Source of the DNA: Paludibacter sp.
Lineage (GTDB): Bacteria > Bacteroidota > Bacteroidia > Bacteroidales > Paludibacteraceae
DNA: 56,371 bases
Direction: 5' to 3'
Assembly (NCBI GenBank): GCA_028690665.1
Contig: JAQVAV010000020.1
Coordinates: forward strand, 1-56,371
Positions 46,769 through 55,055 of this stretch are shown here, piece by piece. How positions within the stretch are numbered: position 1 is the first letter of the stretch; each line of letters opens with the position of its first letter. The position numbers were made by a program, and so were the translations under genes. The notes under the pieces are model-generated. The model had not been told where the DNA came from. It saw only the letters and a program-made list of their open reading frames with translations, and searched no databases.

Positions 46769-47838
46769 GTTTTTATTGGTTCAATATCGATAAAATGGCA
46801 TTTGTCGCAGAATTTTGGAGGAGTATTTTTAAACCATAGCGTTCTGAATTCTTTATAACTGTTAGAATTTAGAATGTCTATTACTTTAGAATTAAATACA
46901 TTTCCAAAATTCAGCTCCTTTGGAAAAGGTTTTGCACAACATGGTGGAACGAAGCCATCCCAACAGATATAAAAATGAGTCCAAGGAAATGGACATTTTT
47001 GAAAACTGTTATCTGTTTTGAAGTTTCGCTCGGTAACTAAAACTTCAGGAGTATTTTTTATTGTATCTTCAAGTTCTTTGATTATTTTTTGAAATTCTAC
47101 AGATTGGTAGAAAGCATAGTACGATTGTTCAATTTCGGTAACCGAAGCAAGATTAAATAATGTAAAATCCATGTATTTAACCTCTATCTCTTTTGCATAT
47201 TTTATTAGCAATGGCATGTGTTTATAGTTTTCCTTGGTAACGACCATATTAAGCATAATGTCTGTGCCAGTATTTTTCGCTAATTTTGAAAGGGTTCGCA
47301 GATTTTTGTCTAAAATTTTGAAATCCGATTTTTTACGTATTTTTTCGTAAGTATCTTCAAGACCGTCTATGGACACTTGTATCGTGTCAATTTTTCCCAG
47401 TAAATCAGTGACTTTCTCAATAAAGTTAGGTAAAACGGCATTAGTGGATACAGATATAATAATTCCTTTGTTCTTTTTCTTGATGTAGTTTACAATTTCA
47501 TTAATTTCTTTATAAAGAAATGTTTCTCCCATACCTGTCAGTCCGATAGAATCAAGATAAGGCCATACCTCATCAATAATTTTTTTAGCCGACTCCAAGC
47601 TCATGTTTCCTTTATCCATTGCTCGTCCATAATCATACTCTCGTGGGCACGTAGTACACGCAAGGTTACATCGATTGGTTAATTCGAGCATTATTGTTGA
47701 TGGATAAGCCACTTCTTTCGATTTCATACCTTTTAGATAGAAATGTCTGATCTTATTTGTCGTATATAAGAACAGATATTTACCTTTAGGTAAATTTGTA
47801 ATTCTTTTTATCGCTTTCTTTAATTTACGTTTGTTCAT
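46741..47838 (-). CDS. Radical SAM protein with SPASM-like C-terminus
   Basis: A 365-residue protein. The radical-SAM cluster motif CNLACTTC places Cys at 57, 61 and 64. The barrel has GMGETFLY (about 119-126) and TIQVSIDG (about 164-171). The C-terminal third has additional Cys in CPFPW, PPCCAKPF and FCDKCHF, the pattern of a SPASM/twitch domain that binds auxiliary FeS clusters. Such enzymes modify peptides or activate partner enzymes; this one has no peptide or partner gene next to it. The final six codons before TAG are encoded by the right arm of attC-like site 3. Only 27 bases separate the cassette start from the ATG, leaving no room for a promoter. Confidence 0.85.
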   Translation of the reverse strand: MNKRKLKKAIKRITNLPKGKYLFLYTTNKIRHFYLKGMKSKEVAYPSTIMLELTNRCNLACTTCPREYDYGRAMDKGNMSLESAKKIIDEVWPYLDSIGLTGMGETFLYKEINEIVNYIKKKNKGIIISVSTNAVLPNFIEKVTDLLGKIDTIQVSIDGLEDTYEKIRKKSDFKILDKNLRTLSKLAKNTGTDIMLNMVVTKENYKHMPLLIKYAKEIEVKYMDFTLFNLASVTEIEQSYYAFYQSVEFQKIIKELEDTIKNTPEVLVTERNFKTDNSFQKCPFPWTHFYICWDGFVPPCCAKPFPKELNFGNVFNSKVIDILNSNSYKEFRTLWFKNTPPKFCDKCHFIDIEPIKTTANNVYSK

Positions 47839-47860
47839 ATGTGTATCTGTTTAAATAACT

Positions 47861-47995
47861 GCTAACGACTGATGCTATAGGCATTGGGCGATTTGCGTGA
47901 GCATTCACTGTCGCTGTGCGGCGAAAGTGAATGCAGGCGCAAAACTGTCAATTTGCGTATTCCGCGCCAATTGCTCATAAGCGGATGTTAGTGGC
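47861..47995 (-). repeat. attC-like site 4
   Basis: Outer boxes GCTAACG (47861-47867) and TGTTAGTGGC (47986-47995). Inner arms begin GCTATAGGCATTGGGCG and CGCCAATTGCTCATAAGC with regular mismatches. The centre carries a GC-rich inner hairpin (GTCGCTGTGCGGCGA). About 135 bases. Confidence 0.65.
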
Positions 47996-48605
47996 CTATA
48001 GTTTCGTTTTTATCTTTTTCTCGTCTTTTTGTTTTGTTGTCTGGTGAGAATTTTTCTGTTTAGCCACTTTTCAGCTTTTCAACCAGTTTTCTGCTCAAAG
48101 ATAACAAAGCACGTCAGTCCCAAAGTTGAACAGGTAAATCCCTGTTTTTTCTTGGTTTTCTGACGTATAAAAATCGGGCACAAGTTAATGAAATAATTTT
48201 GATTTGTTTATTTTATAATTTTATATTTTTCAACTTGTTTTAGAGAAAAGTTTGTCGTGTCGATTTTTTCTGTTTACAACAATTTGTCGTTTAAACAAGA
48301 AAGTCCGTTTTTTAGTCATATAGTAAAAAGTTGACTTTTTCTCTCGTAAAAGATTCTCCAAAAGTTATTTTAGTTCTATTCTGTATGTAGATTTGTTTTT
48401 CGTTATAGTTTTCATAGTCGGAAAAGCCTTAGTTTTATTTCTCTTTTCAAAAAAAATCTGCGAGAAATTGTCCGCCCGTAAAGAAGTTGAGAAGTGGGAG
48501 AGAAGCCGTTTCGTTTTAGTGGTTATGTTCTCGTAATGAAAAGCGGACAGTTTATCAAAGATTTTCCTGCTTAATAGCGATATGACTTTGTCTTTTTCAC
48601 TATGG
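47996..48605 (-). other. Cassette segment without a convincing gene
   Basis: 610 bases bounded by attC-like sites 4 and 5. On the minus strand one frame is open from 48649 to 48365 (94 codons), but its only ATG lies inside site 5, and no usable start follows within the segment. A 29-codon frame starting MTKKRTFLF lies further on near 48320. Neither looks like a known protein. The segment has several A-rich tracts and no strong hairpin. It may be a non-coding cassette, a truncated gene, or carry a small RNA. Confidence 0.45.
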
Positions 48606-48738
48606 CCACTAACGGTTACGTATATGAAACGTTTGGCATTTCGAAGCACTTTCCTGTCAAGTTACAACTACTTTTGATACGGGCTGAAATGCTTGATAAC
48701 CCACTGACTGCCAAATGTTTTATATACGATGTTAGCAA
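48606..48738 (-). repeat. attC-like site 5
   Basis: Outer boxes CACTAACG (48607-48614) and TGTTAGCA (48730-48737). Inner arms GTATATGAAACGTTTGGCA and TGCCAAATGTTTTATATAC match at 17 of 19 positions, the best pairing of the array. It begins 8 bases after the stop of the glycanase gene on the minus strand. Confidence 0.7.
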
Positions 48739-48745
48739 ACGTAAT

Positions 48746-50977
48746 TTATTCTTTTATTATTTTAAAATATTTCTTATTCAGTTCATTTTCAATATATAAA
48801 ATGTAATTTCCACTAGTGTAATTATGCAAATCCAATTCGATTGAATTACTGGATTTGTTAAAATATTCCATCAATAAAATGCCATCTATTCGGAATAGCT
48901 TTATTGTAGAATTCTTTTCATATAATCCGGAAATAGTTATTTTATCCTTAACAGGATTTGGGAATATCTCAATTGAGTTTAAAAGTTCGTTATTGACATT
49001 TAGAATAGAACACGACGAGCAGGTTTCGAAACAAACCAAATTCAACGTAACATCAGACACAGGAACAGCCAACATTCGGTTTGCATCGCTACCAAAGGCA
49101 CATTCTTGCCCTGCTAATATTTCGTATTTAGCCCAATCGTCGGCCGCGCCGTTCACAAATTTGTATTCAACCACTTCGCCAGGTACAAGTTGAAGGGTAG
49201 TTGAATAAACCGTGCCGTTTGAAGTGAGTTGAATGGCTTCAGATGGTGTCCAACTACAAAAACTGCCGTTAAGGTATACGCCATTGGCTGAGACTTCTTT
49301 ATCCTGCATATCCACCTGGAAAGTAACACTTGAAGTTTCGGGCTGTACTTGTTTTGTAATCTGTATATTATCAAGCCAGAACTTCATCCCTTCAAAACTA
49401 TGAAACTCACTGGTAATCTGGAAATTCCCAACAGCCATCCAATCAAACTTATCTTCAGGATCGTACCATACTCCATCATCCCACGATCCAGTTTCGATGA
49501 AATCGGACAGAGGTATTTGTACCAAATGCCACTCTCCATCCCACGATGTTATGTTCTCATCAATAACATGATCCATTCTCCAGGCATGGTCGTCGGGATC
49601 ATCTGTATCTGTATCAACAAAGCGAACATTTAACTTTGCTCCCGGAGTATCCCCTTTTATCCAAAATTCGAGAACAGAATCATTTTCGATTAAAGTTGAC
49701 AAGTCCCTATAAGGTTCAAATCTAAAATCAAAGTAACTCCAAATAGGTAAATCGTTGGTGTAAATACAGAACTTACCGTCGTAAGTATCTTCTTCGCAAT
49801 ACAAATGAGAAGTTCCTTCGTCGCTGGATATCCAGGTATTAATATGGGGGCTTGGGTAGTCTCTATAAATATCGAAACCCGAGGTGTCGGGCTCAACAAC
49901 AAATTCACTTTGAGGTTGTGTGTTCAATCCCAAGGCTTCAACCAAAGGTATGTTTAAATCGTAATCAAACAAACAATATGTACCATACTCAAAGGGACCC
50001 GAGTAGCGAGTGTAGCCATGCATTGACCATGAAATTCCTTTTTCTTCGAGACCAGTTCGTAACACATTATACCAGTAAACTTTGTCATCGGCATCGGCAT
50101 TACCTACAACACCAAACTCACCACACCAGATCGGAACATTTCTTTCTTCCATAAAATCCACAGCCTGATCAATCCAGTCGAGCATATACTCAGCAGTACC
50201 TTCCGTTTGATAATTATTATAATCAACTTCGTATGGTGTACCTGTAAAGCTGGCAGGCATTTCTGGCATTTGATTCGAATCATAAGGAAAAGGCACACCT
50301 GTGAGTTCACCCAGAGAAACAAACCTAGCACCTTGATGTGTAAAAAGAAACGGATAATAAAAGTGAAAAACATATATTAGATTCTCATCGTCATACTCAG
50401 GTAAGTCCGAAAGATGAGGTATGCCACCCCAGGCTGGTGTAACAATAATTGTATGTATATTATCAATGGCTCGGATGCTTTCAATTACTTCACCTTGTAT
50501 TGACCCCCATTCCTCAATATTAGCATATCCAGGCTCATTAGCTATTTCGTAAAATATCTTGTTCGATCTGTCTTTGTAATGTTCAGCGATCTGTGTCCAG
50601 ATATTTATAAACTGATCTTTTACAGTTGTGTCAGTATTATAATCAAAAGAAGACATATTTGTGATTATCAAATTTAATTCTTCTTCTTCAGCCATATCAA
50701 CATATTGGTCGAGTAAGTAGAAAAACAAAGGGCTCATTTCACTACTGTTTTCGTTAAACATGTTTGCCATAAAAATCGGGAGCCTAACCGTGTTAATTCC
50801 CAGTTTCTTCACATTTTGGAAATCTTCGTAGGTATAATAATTAAAATGGATGTCGTAAGGTGAAGAAACCTCGAAAGCCTGCGAGAATCCAACACCTTTA
50901 GAGAGTGAAGAGGTTTGAGCCATAAGTGTTGACCCTACTAACATTAAAAAGCCTAAAAGAACCTGATTTGTTTTCAT
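48746..50977 (-). CDS. Secreted GH5 endoglucanase-like enzyme with type IX sorting domain
   Basis: A 743-residue protein from the ATG at 50977 (MKTNQVLLGFLMLVGSTLMA, a clear signal peptide); the longer frame upstream lacks it. Residues about 28-350 are a GH5 barrel with acid/base Glu148 in IANEPG and nucleophile Glu287 in IWCGEFGV. Next comes a beta-sandwich carbohydrate-binding-like domain (about 370-560), then a second beta domain (SVTFQVDMQD, about 565-650), and a Por-type sorting domain (SIEIFPNPVKDKITISG) at the C-terminus. It would act on beta-glucans or mannans outside the cell. It is a single gene between attC-like sites 6 and 5 with only 50 bases before its start. Confidence 0.88.
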   Translation of the reverse strand: MKTNQVLLGFLMLVGSTLMAQTSSLSKGVGFSQAFEVSSPYDIHFNYYTYEDFQNVKKLGINTVRLPIFMANMFNENSSEMSPLFFYLLDQYVDMAEEEELNLIITNMSSFDYNTDTTVKDQFINIWTQIAEHYKDRSNKIFYEIANEPGYANIEEWGSIQGEVIESIRAIDNIHTIIVTPAWGGIPHLSDLPEYDDENLIYVFHFYYPFLFTHQGARFVSLGELTGVPFPYDSNQMPEMPASFTGTPYEVDYNNYQTEGTAEYMLDWIDQAVDFMEERNVPIWCGEFGVVGNADADDKVYWYNVLRTGLEEKGISWSMHGYTRYSGPFEYGTYCLFDYDLNIPLVEALGLNTQPQSEFVVEPDTSGFDIYRDYPSPHINTWISSDEGTSHLYCEEDTYDGKFCIYTNDLPIWSYFDFRFEPYRDLSTLIENDSVLEFWIKGDTPGAKLNVRFVDTDTDDPDDHAWRMDHVIDENITSWDGEWHLVQIPLSDFIETGSWDDGVWYDPEDKFDWMAVGNFQITSEFHSFEGMKFWLDNIQITKQVQPETSSVTFQVDMQDKEVSANGVYLNGSFCSWTPSEAIQLTSNGTVYSTTLQLVPGEVVEYKFVNGAADDWAKYEILAGQECAFGSDANRMLAVPVSDVTLNLVCFETCSSCSILNVNNELLNSIEIFPNPVKDKITISGLYEKNSTIKLFRIDGILLMEYFNKSSNSIELDLHNYTSGNYILYIENELNKKYFKIIKE

Positions 50978-51022
50978 TATATGTTTTTTTTTGAATTGAT
51001 ACTTATCTATTGTATTATGTTT

Positions 51023-51157
51023 GCTAACGTAGGAGGCTATGAGCAAATTGGCGATTTGCGGGAGCTTTCACAGTCGCTGTGCGACCAAGTGAGAGCTGGA
51101 GTAAAACTGTCAATTTGAGTATTCCCCGCCAATTGCTTATAGGCGTGTGTTGGCAGC
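51023..51157 (-). repeat. attC-like site 6
   Basis: Outer boxes GCTAACG (51023-51029) and GTTGGCAGC (51149-51157). Inner arms CTATGAGCAAATTGGCG and CGCCAATTGCTTATAG. The body is nearly the same as site 1 at 3564-3697, and both are followed by the same 21-bp repeat module. Confidence 0.7.
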
Positions 51158-51249
51158 AGGCCGTTCAGTTGTTATGTCGTCTTTTCCTTTCGTTGTTGTA
51201 TATAATTGTCTATTAATATAACTTGTAAGTTCTGCGTTTCTCTTTCTAC

Positions 51250-51438
51250 GAAGCCTGTTATAACTTTTACGATTGTCTATATCTTGTTTACGGTGTTTCA
51301 TATCTCTTTTACGGAGGCTTATATCTACTCTACGAAGTATTAAACCTTTTTTACAAAGCTCTATATCCTTTTTACGGTCGTCTATATCTTTTTGTCGGAC
51401 GTTTATATAATTTATACGAAGCTTTATCACTTTTCGAC
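51250..51438. repeat. 21-bp tandem repeat array, copy B (nine units)
   Basis: Nine 21-base units, aligned one-to-one in length with copy A at 3793-3981. In this copy the minus-strand frame 51430 to 51137 is fully open for 97 codons (GTG start) and encodes heptads such as INVRQKD, IDDRKKD, IELCKKG, ISLRKRD, MKHRKQD and IDNRKSY, rich in Arg/Lys with a hydrophobic first position. It then runs on through the flank into site 6. Because copy A is interrupted by a stop codon, and the frame ends in the recombination site, I treat it as a repeat, with a small basic protein as a lower-probability alternative. Confidence 0.9.
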
Positions 51439-51449
51439 ATCCTCATATT

Positions 51450-51486
51450 ATAAACTGCGGTTGTGTATTTGTTAACCGCAGTTTAT
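51450..51486 (-). terminator. Terminator of the 247-residue unknown gene
   Basis: ATAAACTGCGGTT and AACCGCAGTTTAT form a perfect 13-bp stem with an 11-nt loop, 13 bases past the stop codon at 51499 on the minus strand. Confidence 0.85.
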
Positions 51487-51498
51487 TTGATTTACTTT

Positions 51499-52242
51499 TT
51501 ATTCTCGTTTTATAAATGTTAGTTTTGATATTTGCTTGTACTGGGGACTTGTGGCCCCGAATACGGACTTTATGTATGTTTTTGAGTCGGAAGCTATATC
51601 GACAAGGCCTGTGGATTCTTTATACAGAACATCGTTTCTGCTGTTACGGGCATTGTCTAACTGAATGTAGTTTGTGATTACATCCGTGTTTTTTGTTTTT
51701 AAATCATTATAGACCGCTTGTAATGATTCGACTTTCAGTTCTTCTTCGTTTGGGCTGTACTCGGAAACTGTTGAAAGCAGGGTAATCAGTTTTTCGAAAT
51801 TGTCAAGCCGACTGTCGTATCCCATTTGTGAAACCGAAATTTGAGTTACTTCTTTTCCTTCTGCCTGAAGAGTTGCTTTTTCTTCGTCGGTAAGTTTTGT
51901 ACCGGCTCTTTTACCGCGGAGTTTGCGAATAATTGTTTGAGCACTTTCGTCTACCTGAGTTGTGATATCGGAAGCTTTAAGTGCATTACTGATACGGGTA
52001 ACGAGTTTACCGAATGAAGAAAAGGTGACTTCGCGTGCATCAACTGCAATGGAGTAGGAGGACTGTGTCGTGTTTACCTGATTAAATGATTCTTTTGTTG
52101 CTGTAAGCAGGGTTTGTAAAGTTGTGAGTTTTAGATTTCCCCGAGATGGATTGTAACTTGTACCGAAAGCGGTGATTGCTGTAATTAAGGTTTCGAGGTT
52201 TGTCACATTTTTGGCGTGACCGGATTCAGATGTACTTGCCAT
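51499..52242 (-). CDS. Hypothetical helical protein next to the repeat array
   Basis: A 247-residue protein without signal peptide or membrane segment. It is predicted to be mainly helical, with an internal similarity of halves: a block around NLETLITAITAFGTSYNPSRGNLKLTTLQTLL (residues about 15-47) is echoed by NFEKLITLLSTVSEYSPNEEELKVESLQAVY (about 152-183), including the Tyr-x-Pro and Leu-x3-Leu spacing. A basic KLRGKRAG stretch lies near 108-115. I recall similar uncharacterised proteins starting MAxTSExGHAKNV in the Bacteroidota but know no function. It has a terminator and a likely promoter, unlike the cassette genes. Confidence 0.75.
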   Translation of the reverse strand: MASTSESGHAKNVTNLETLITAITAFGTSYNPSRGNLKLTTLQTLLTATKESFNQVNTTQSSYSIAVDAREVTFSSFGKLVTRISNALKASDITTQVDESAQTIIRKLRGKRAGTKLTDEEKATLQAEGKEVTQISVSQMGYDSRLDNFEKLITLLSTVSEYSPNEEELKVESLQAVYNDLKTKNTDVITNYIQLDNARNSRNDVLYKESTGLVDIASDSKTYIKSVFGATSPQYKQISKLTFIKRE

Positions 52243-52286
52243 AATTGTTTAGATTTAAGATGAGTAAATAGATTAAATTTTCACAA

Positions 52287-52294
52287 CAAATATA
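52287..52294 (-). promoter_or_regulatory. Candidate -7 element of the unknown helical gene
   Basis: TATATTTG on the minus strand, fitting TAnnTTTG, 45 bases before the start at 52242. No good -33 is seen. Confidence 0.45.
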
Positions 52295-52399
52295 CACATT
52301 ATTTTAATATTTATATTAAAGTTGTTTATTTTTTATTTGTATATTTTGTTTTTAGCTCTACGAGCAGGCTGGTAATTATAGCATTGAATTCATAAACTG

Positions 52400-52466
52400 C
52401 ACAGTGCATTGTTTTTTTGTTTCGGGGAGAGATTAGGGTTCTATGTGGGAAAAACAATGTACTGTG
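52400..52466. repeat. 17-bp inverted repeat with 33-nt loop
   Basis: CACAGTGCATTGTTTTT (52400-52416) and AAAAACAATGTACTGTG (52450-52466) pair fully in RNA, with one G-U. It lies in the 424-base gap between the unknown helical gene and the barrel gene. The loop holds a G-rich stretch (CGGGGAGAG). It could be a structured RNA or the ends of a tiny element. The rest of the gap holds the promoter at 52287 and the terminator at 52494. Confidence 0.55.
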
Positions 52467-52493
52467 ACTGCTCTGCCCATAAGAAAAAGCTAT

Positions 52494-52547
52494 AAAAGCC
52501 ACTGCAAGACATTTGAAAATAAACTTGAACTTGCAGTGGCTTTTTTT
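52494..52547. terminator. Terminator of the barrel/lipoprotein pair
   Basis: AAAAGCCACTGCAAG (52494-52508) and CTTGCAGTGGCTTTT (52530-52544) form a 15-bp stem with a 21-nt loop and T-rich ends on both strands. It lies 120 bases beyond the stop codon of the minus-strand barrel gene. Confidence 0.75.
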
Positions 52548-52666
52548 GCTTTTGGGGCGATTAGCTTTACAATTTAAATGTATTATATACTACATTTAAA
52601 AATCCTATTTAGAATAGGAATTTACACGGTATAAGCTATAAACAAAGACCGTATTGAAATAATAAC

Positions 52667-53221
52667 TTATAAAGTAACCCCAAATTTAAACGATATTCCA
52701 CTCAATATTCCACCTTGGTCGTTGTTCCCAATTGTATATGCTTTTAGCCCAATCATAAATCGAGAGTTAATTTTAAATTCATCATCAATAATTATATTAA
52801 AAGCATGTTGTCTGTTGGGGTAATAATCATAAAAATTATATCTTTCTCCGTTGTCATAAAACCTAACAATCACATATGTATTTGAAATATCAATGTAAGA
52901 ATAACCTCCACCAATTTTAAAATTATTTCTTTTGTTATTTTTAAATGGGGAGATATACATGTCAAAACTTCCAAAAAGATAATCGCTATGTGCGTGTGAA
53001 GCTTCTATATTTCTTCCTATTCCCAAGATTAGAGATGTGGAAAAATAATGATTAATACTGTATGCAAACTCATTTTCCAATGAAAGAGTAGGTGAATCTC
53101 CATCTCCCAAAAAGCCCCAACCGGAATTTAATTTATAACTAAAATCTTTGTTGTAATTTTGAGAACATAACTTAGAAATTGCCAGTAATAAAACGACAAG
53201 GATTAAATAAAATTTATTCAT
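52667..53221 (-). CDS. Small outer-membrane beta-barrel protein
   Basis: A 184-residue protein with a signal peptide (about 1-20, ending KLCSQN). It has eight or so amphipathic strands such as PTLSLENEFAYSI, FSTSLILGIG, FKIGGGYSYIDI, RFMIGLKAYTIG and a C-terminal LSGISFKFGVTL, fitting an OmpX/OmpW-sized barrel. The start overlaps the 3' end of the lipoprotein pseudogene by 8 bases, so it was translationally coupled to it. Now that the upstream frame is broken, its expression may be reduced. Confidence 0.7.
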   Translation of the reverse strand: MNKFYLILVVLLLAISKLCSQNYNKDFSYKLNSGWGFLGDGDSPTLSLENEFAYSINHYFSTSLILGIGRNIEASHAHSDYLFGSFDMYISPFKNNKRNNFKIGGGYSYIDISNTYVIVRFYDNGERYNFYDYYPNRQHAFNIIIDDEFKINSRFMIGLKAYTIGNNDQGGILSGISFKFGVTL

Positions 53222-55055
53222 GATCTTTATATTTTACAGTTAGATATCCACCACTTGGTGCACTTCCAGTTGAACATTCCATAGAGGGGTCATCATAATA
53301 ATTTAAATATGTATAGCCTATTTTTTCGTCACCAGATTCGAACCAATTACTATATGTTTTTCCTAATGTATTTATAGCTTTTAATACTCCATCTGCACTA
53401 CTAACAAAAGTTGAATCAAGTTTTACCTTTTCGAAACTTTTTGCATCTATAGTTATATCTTTCCATTTTAATCCACCATCATCTTCCACAAAATAAAATG
53501 TATAACAATCAAACCATCTACCGTAATCTGGTTTCCAATTTTTTGTTACGGTGCCATACGTTGAACTTATTGTTGACCATTTATTATCCTTTCTCGTACC
53601 CATTCTGAACCACATCTCACTTATCTCAACAGTTGTTGTTCCAGAAACACCTAAGACTTTTACTTTAAATTCAGGTTTTCCTCTGACCCAAGATTCAATT
53701 TTACTGATATCACTATATTTTACTTTGTCAATATAAATACTTGATTGTTTTGAAATATCTCGATGAGGATAAAAAACTACATCATATTTTGGATTAGATA
53801 CCCCCGTTGAAGTTTCTCTTACCAGTTTATATTCGACTTTTCTCCCATGTTGAATGTTTGTGTCAAAATACTCATCAACAGGCATCTGTAAAGAAGTAAT
53901 AGGCGATCCATAACTACTAACTCCTATTTCTCTTTTATATATTTTTATATTACCATTGTATTGATCACCACCAAATGTCCAAGTTAACTTTGCTAAATTC
54001 AAACTCTCTTGTACCACAGAGAAAGAAGTAGCAGCATTTGCTCTATCTACAGAAATCGTTATATAGTTCGATGGTTCAGATTCTCCATCTAAATTATATG
54101 CAGTAACATAGTATCTATACGTTATATTATTTAATACATTAACATCCACATATTGTCTATTTAGGTTACCAAAGACTGTCCCAATTAATATAGGATATGT
54201 AGAATTTGAGCTTTGATTAGCTATTGTTCTGTAGATTCTATATCCCATTACATTTGATGTTGTTCCTGATGTCATTCCCCACCCAATTTAAATATATTCC
54301 AGATTCAGAATTTTGAGCAGTCAAAGATGTTGGTGTTGTTGTTATTGGACCACTAAAATTAAAAATTCTTGAACGTTCATTCATTCCAATAACAATTATA
54401 GCATTTTCTGGTTCTTCAGTAACATCTATTAATGATATTTCGTCCCCAGAAATTAATGGTAAATATTGTGTAGATTGTTCGTCAAATTCTTCAGGAATAA
54501 ATGTTACTGGTGGAATATAGCCTTCATCTTCTAAGTCTTCAATATTAACAGGAACAGAAACTTGTAACAAGGGATATTCTTGCGTTAATGCATCTACTAT
54601 AGAAGTACTAACTGTTTTTTGAGCAGAATTTATTCGTTGCAAAGACGATTTAGCTCTTGGACTCTTTAGTTCGTTTTCTGTATTAAGTGTATAATATGCA
54701 TCTTCCAACAAATCTCTAACATTTAAATTTGCTTTTACTTTATTGAGAGTTTCAATTCTATTATCTACATCATTGGGATCAACAGATCTATCGGTAATGT
54801 CAGATAATAAAACATCATAGTCTCCGTCAAATTATTTTTTAGCTTCATCTTTTATCAATTTGCGAAAGGATTTGTTTGAGTTAATGGCTTTATTTATGGC
54901 CATAGCAAAATCTTTCATATCAAGATTAAATTCAGTTTTAGAATAAACCGTTTCGGGGTGATTTTTGTTTGAGACACATCTACAATGTTTTCATTCTTAT
55001 CACATGATATAAAAGTGAATGTAAGAATGGCTATTAAATAAACTATTTTTTTCAT
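53214..55055 (-). pseudogene. Lipoprotein with fibronectin-like domains, inactivated by three lesions
   Basis: Reading from 55055 (MKKIVYLIAILTFTFISCDK, lipobox Cys18), three breaks interrupt one long protein of about 614 residues. First, a one-base loss in the GGGG run 54955-54958 (+ strand) shifts the frame after KITP. Second, a TAA at 54832-54834 sits where a Gln would restore KKQFDGDYD. Third, an extra base in the CCCC run 54277-54280 shifts the frame within IYLNWVG. Between breaks the sequence is continuous and protein-like: PLLQVSVPVNIEDLEDEGYIP and, later, fibronectin-type segments (VMGYRIYRTI, YRYYVTAYNLDGESEPSNY). Three independent lesions argue against sequencing error alone. Its role is unknown. 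Confidence 0.85.

Larger units (their letters stand above)
45681..51157 (-). mobile_element. Integron-like cassette array without integrase (CALIN-type)
   Basis: Five attC-like sites (2-6) divide this region into four complete segments on the minus strand: GH5 glycanase, a segment with no clear gene, radical-SAM protein, and SIMPL protein. Each minus-strand segment begins with GTTAG or GTTAA at one site and ends with the complement of the same sequence at the next site. The pairs are GTTAGCAAAC/GTTTGCTAAC (51028 and 48731), GTTAGTGGCC/GGCCACTAAC (48613 and 47987), GTTAGCAGTT/AACTGCTAAC (47866 and 46759), and the weaker GTTAA/TTAAC (46653 and 45767). This is what a circular one-site cassette leaves after integration. 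No tyrosine recombinase gene is present in the window. The classical GTTRRRY rule is only partly met. Confidence 0.65.

Noticed and set aside
48365-48649. 94-codon frame as a gene in the segment between sites 4 and 5
   Set aside because: The only ATG lies inside attC-like site 5, and the sequence shows no family resemblance.
45681-51157. Ordinary REP-type intergenic repeats instead of cassette sites
   Set aside because: REP elements do not predict that the outer boxes at the two ends of each gene segment are complementary to each other, which is seen for three of four segments.
51137-51430. 97-codon frame as a confident protein gene
   Set aside because: It depends on a GTG start, runs into the recombination site, and the sister copy at 3793-3981 has an in-frame stop. 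Kept only as an alternative.
54277-54280. Programmed frameshift in the lipoprotein gene
   Set aside because: The run is only four bases, no slippery heptamer or downstream structure is seen, and a nonsense codon and second frameshift lie upstream.
54238-54711. Separate small genes at 54238-54711 and 53214-54275
   Set aside because: They join smoothly in one reading frame when one base of the CCCC run at 54277-54280 is removed, so they are parts of a broken gene.
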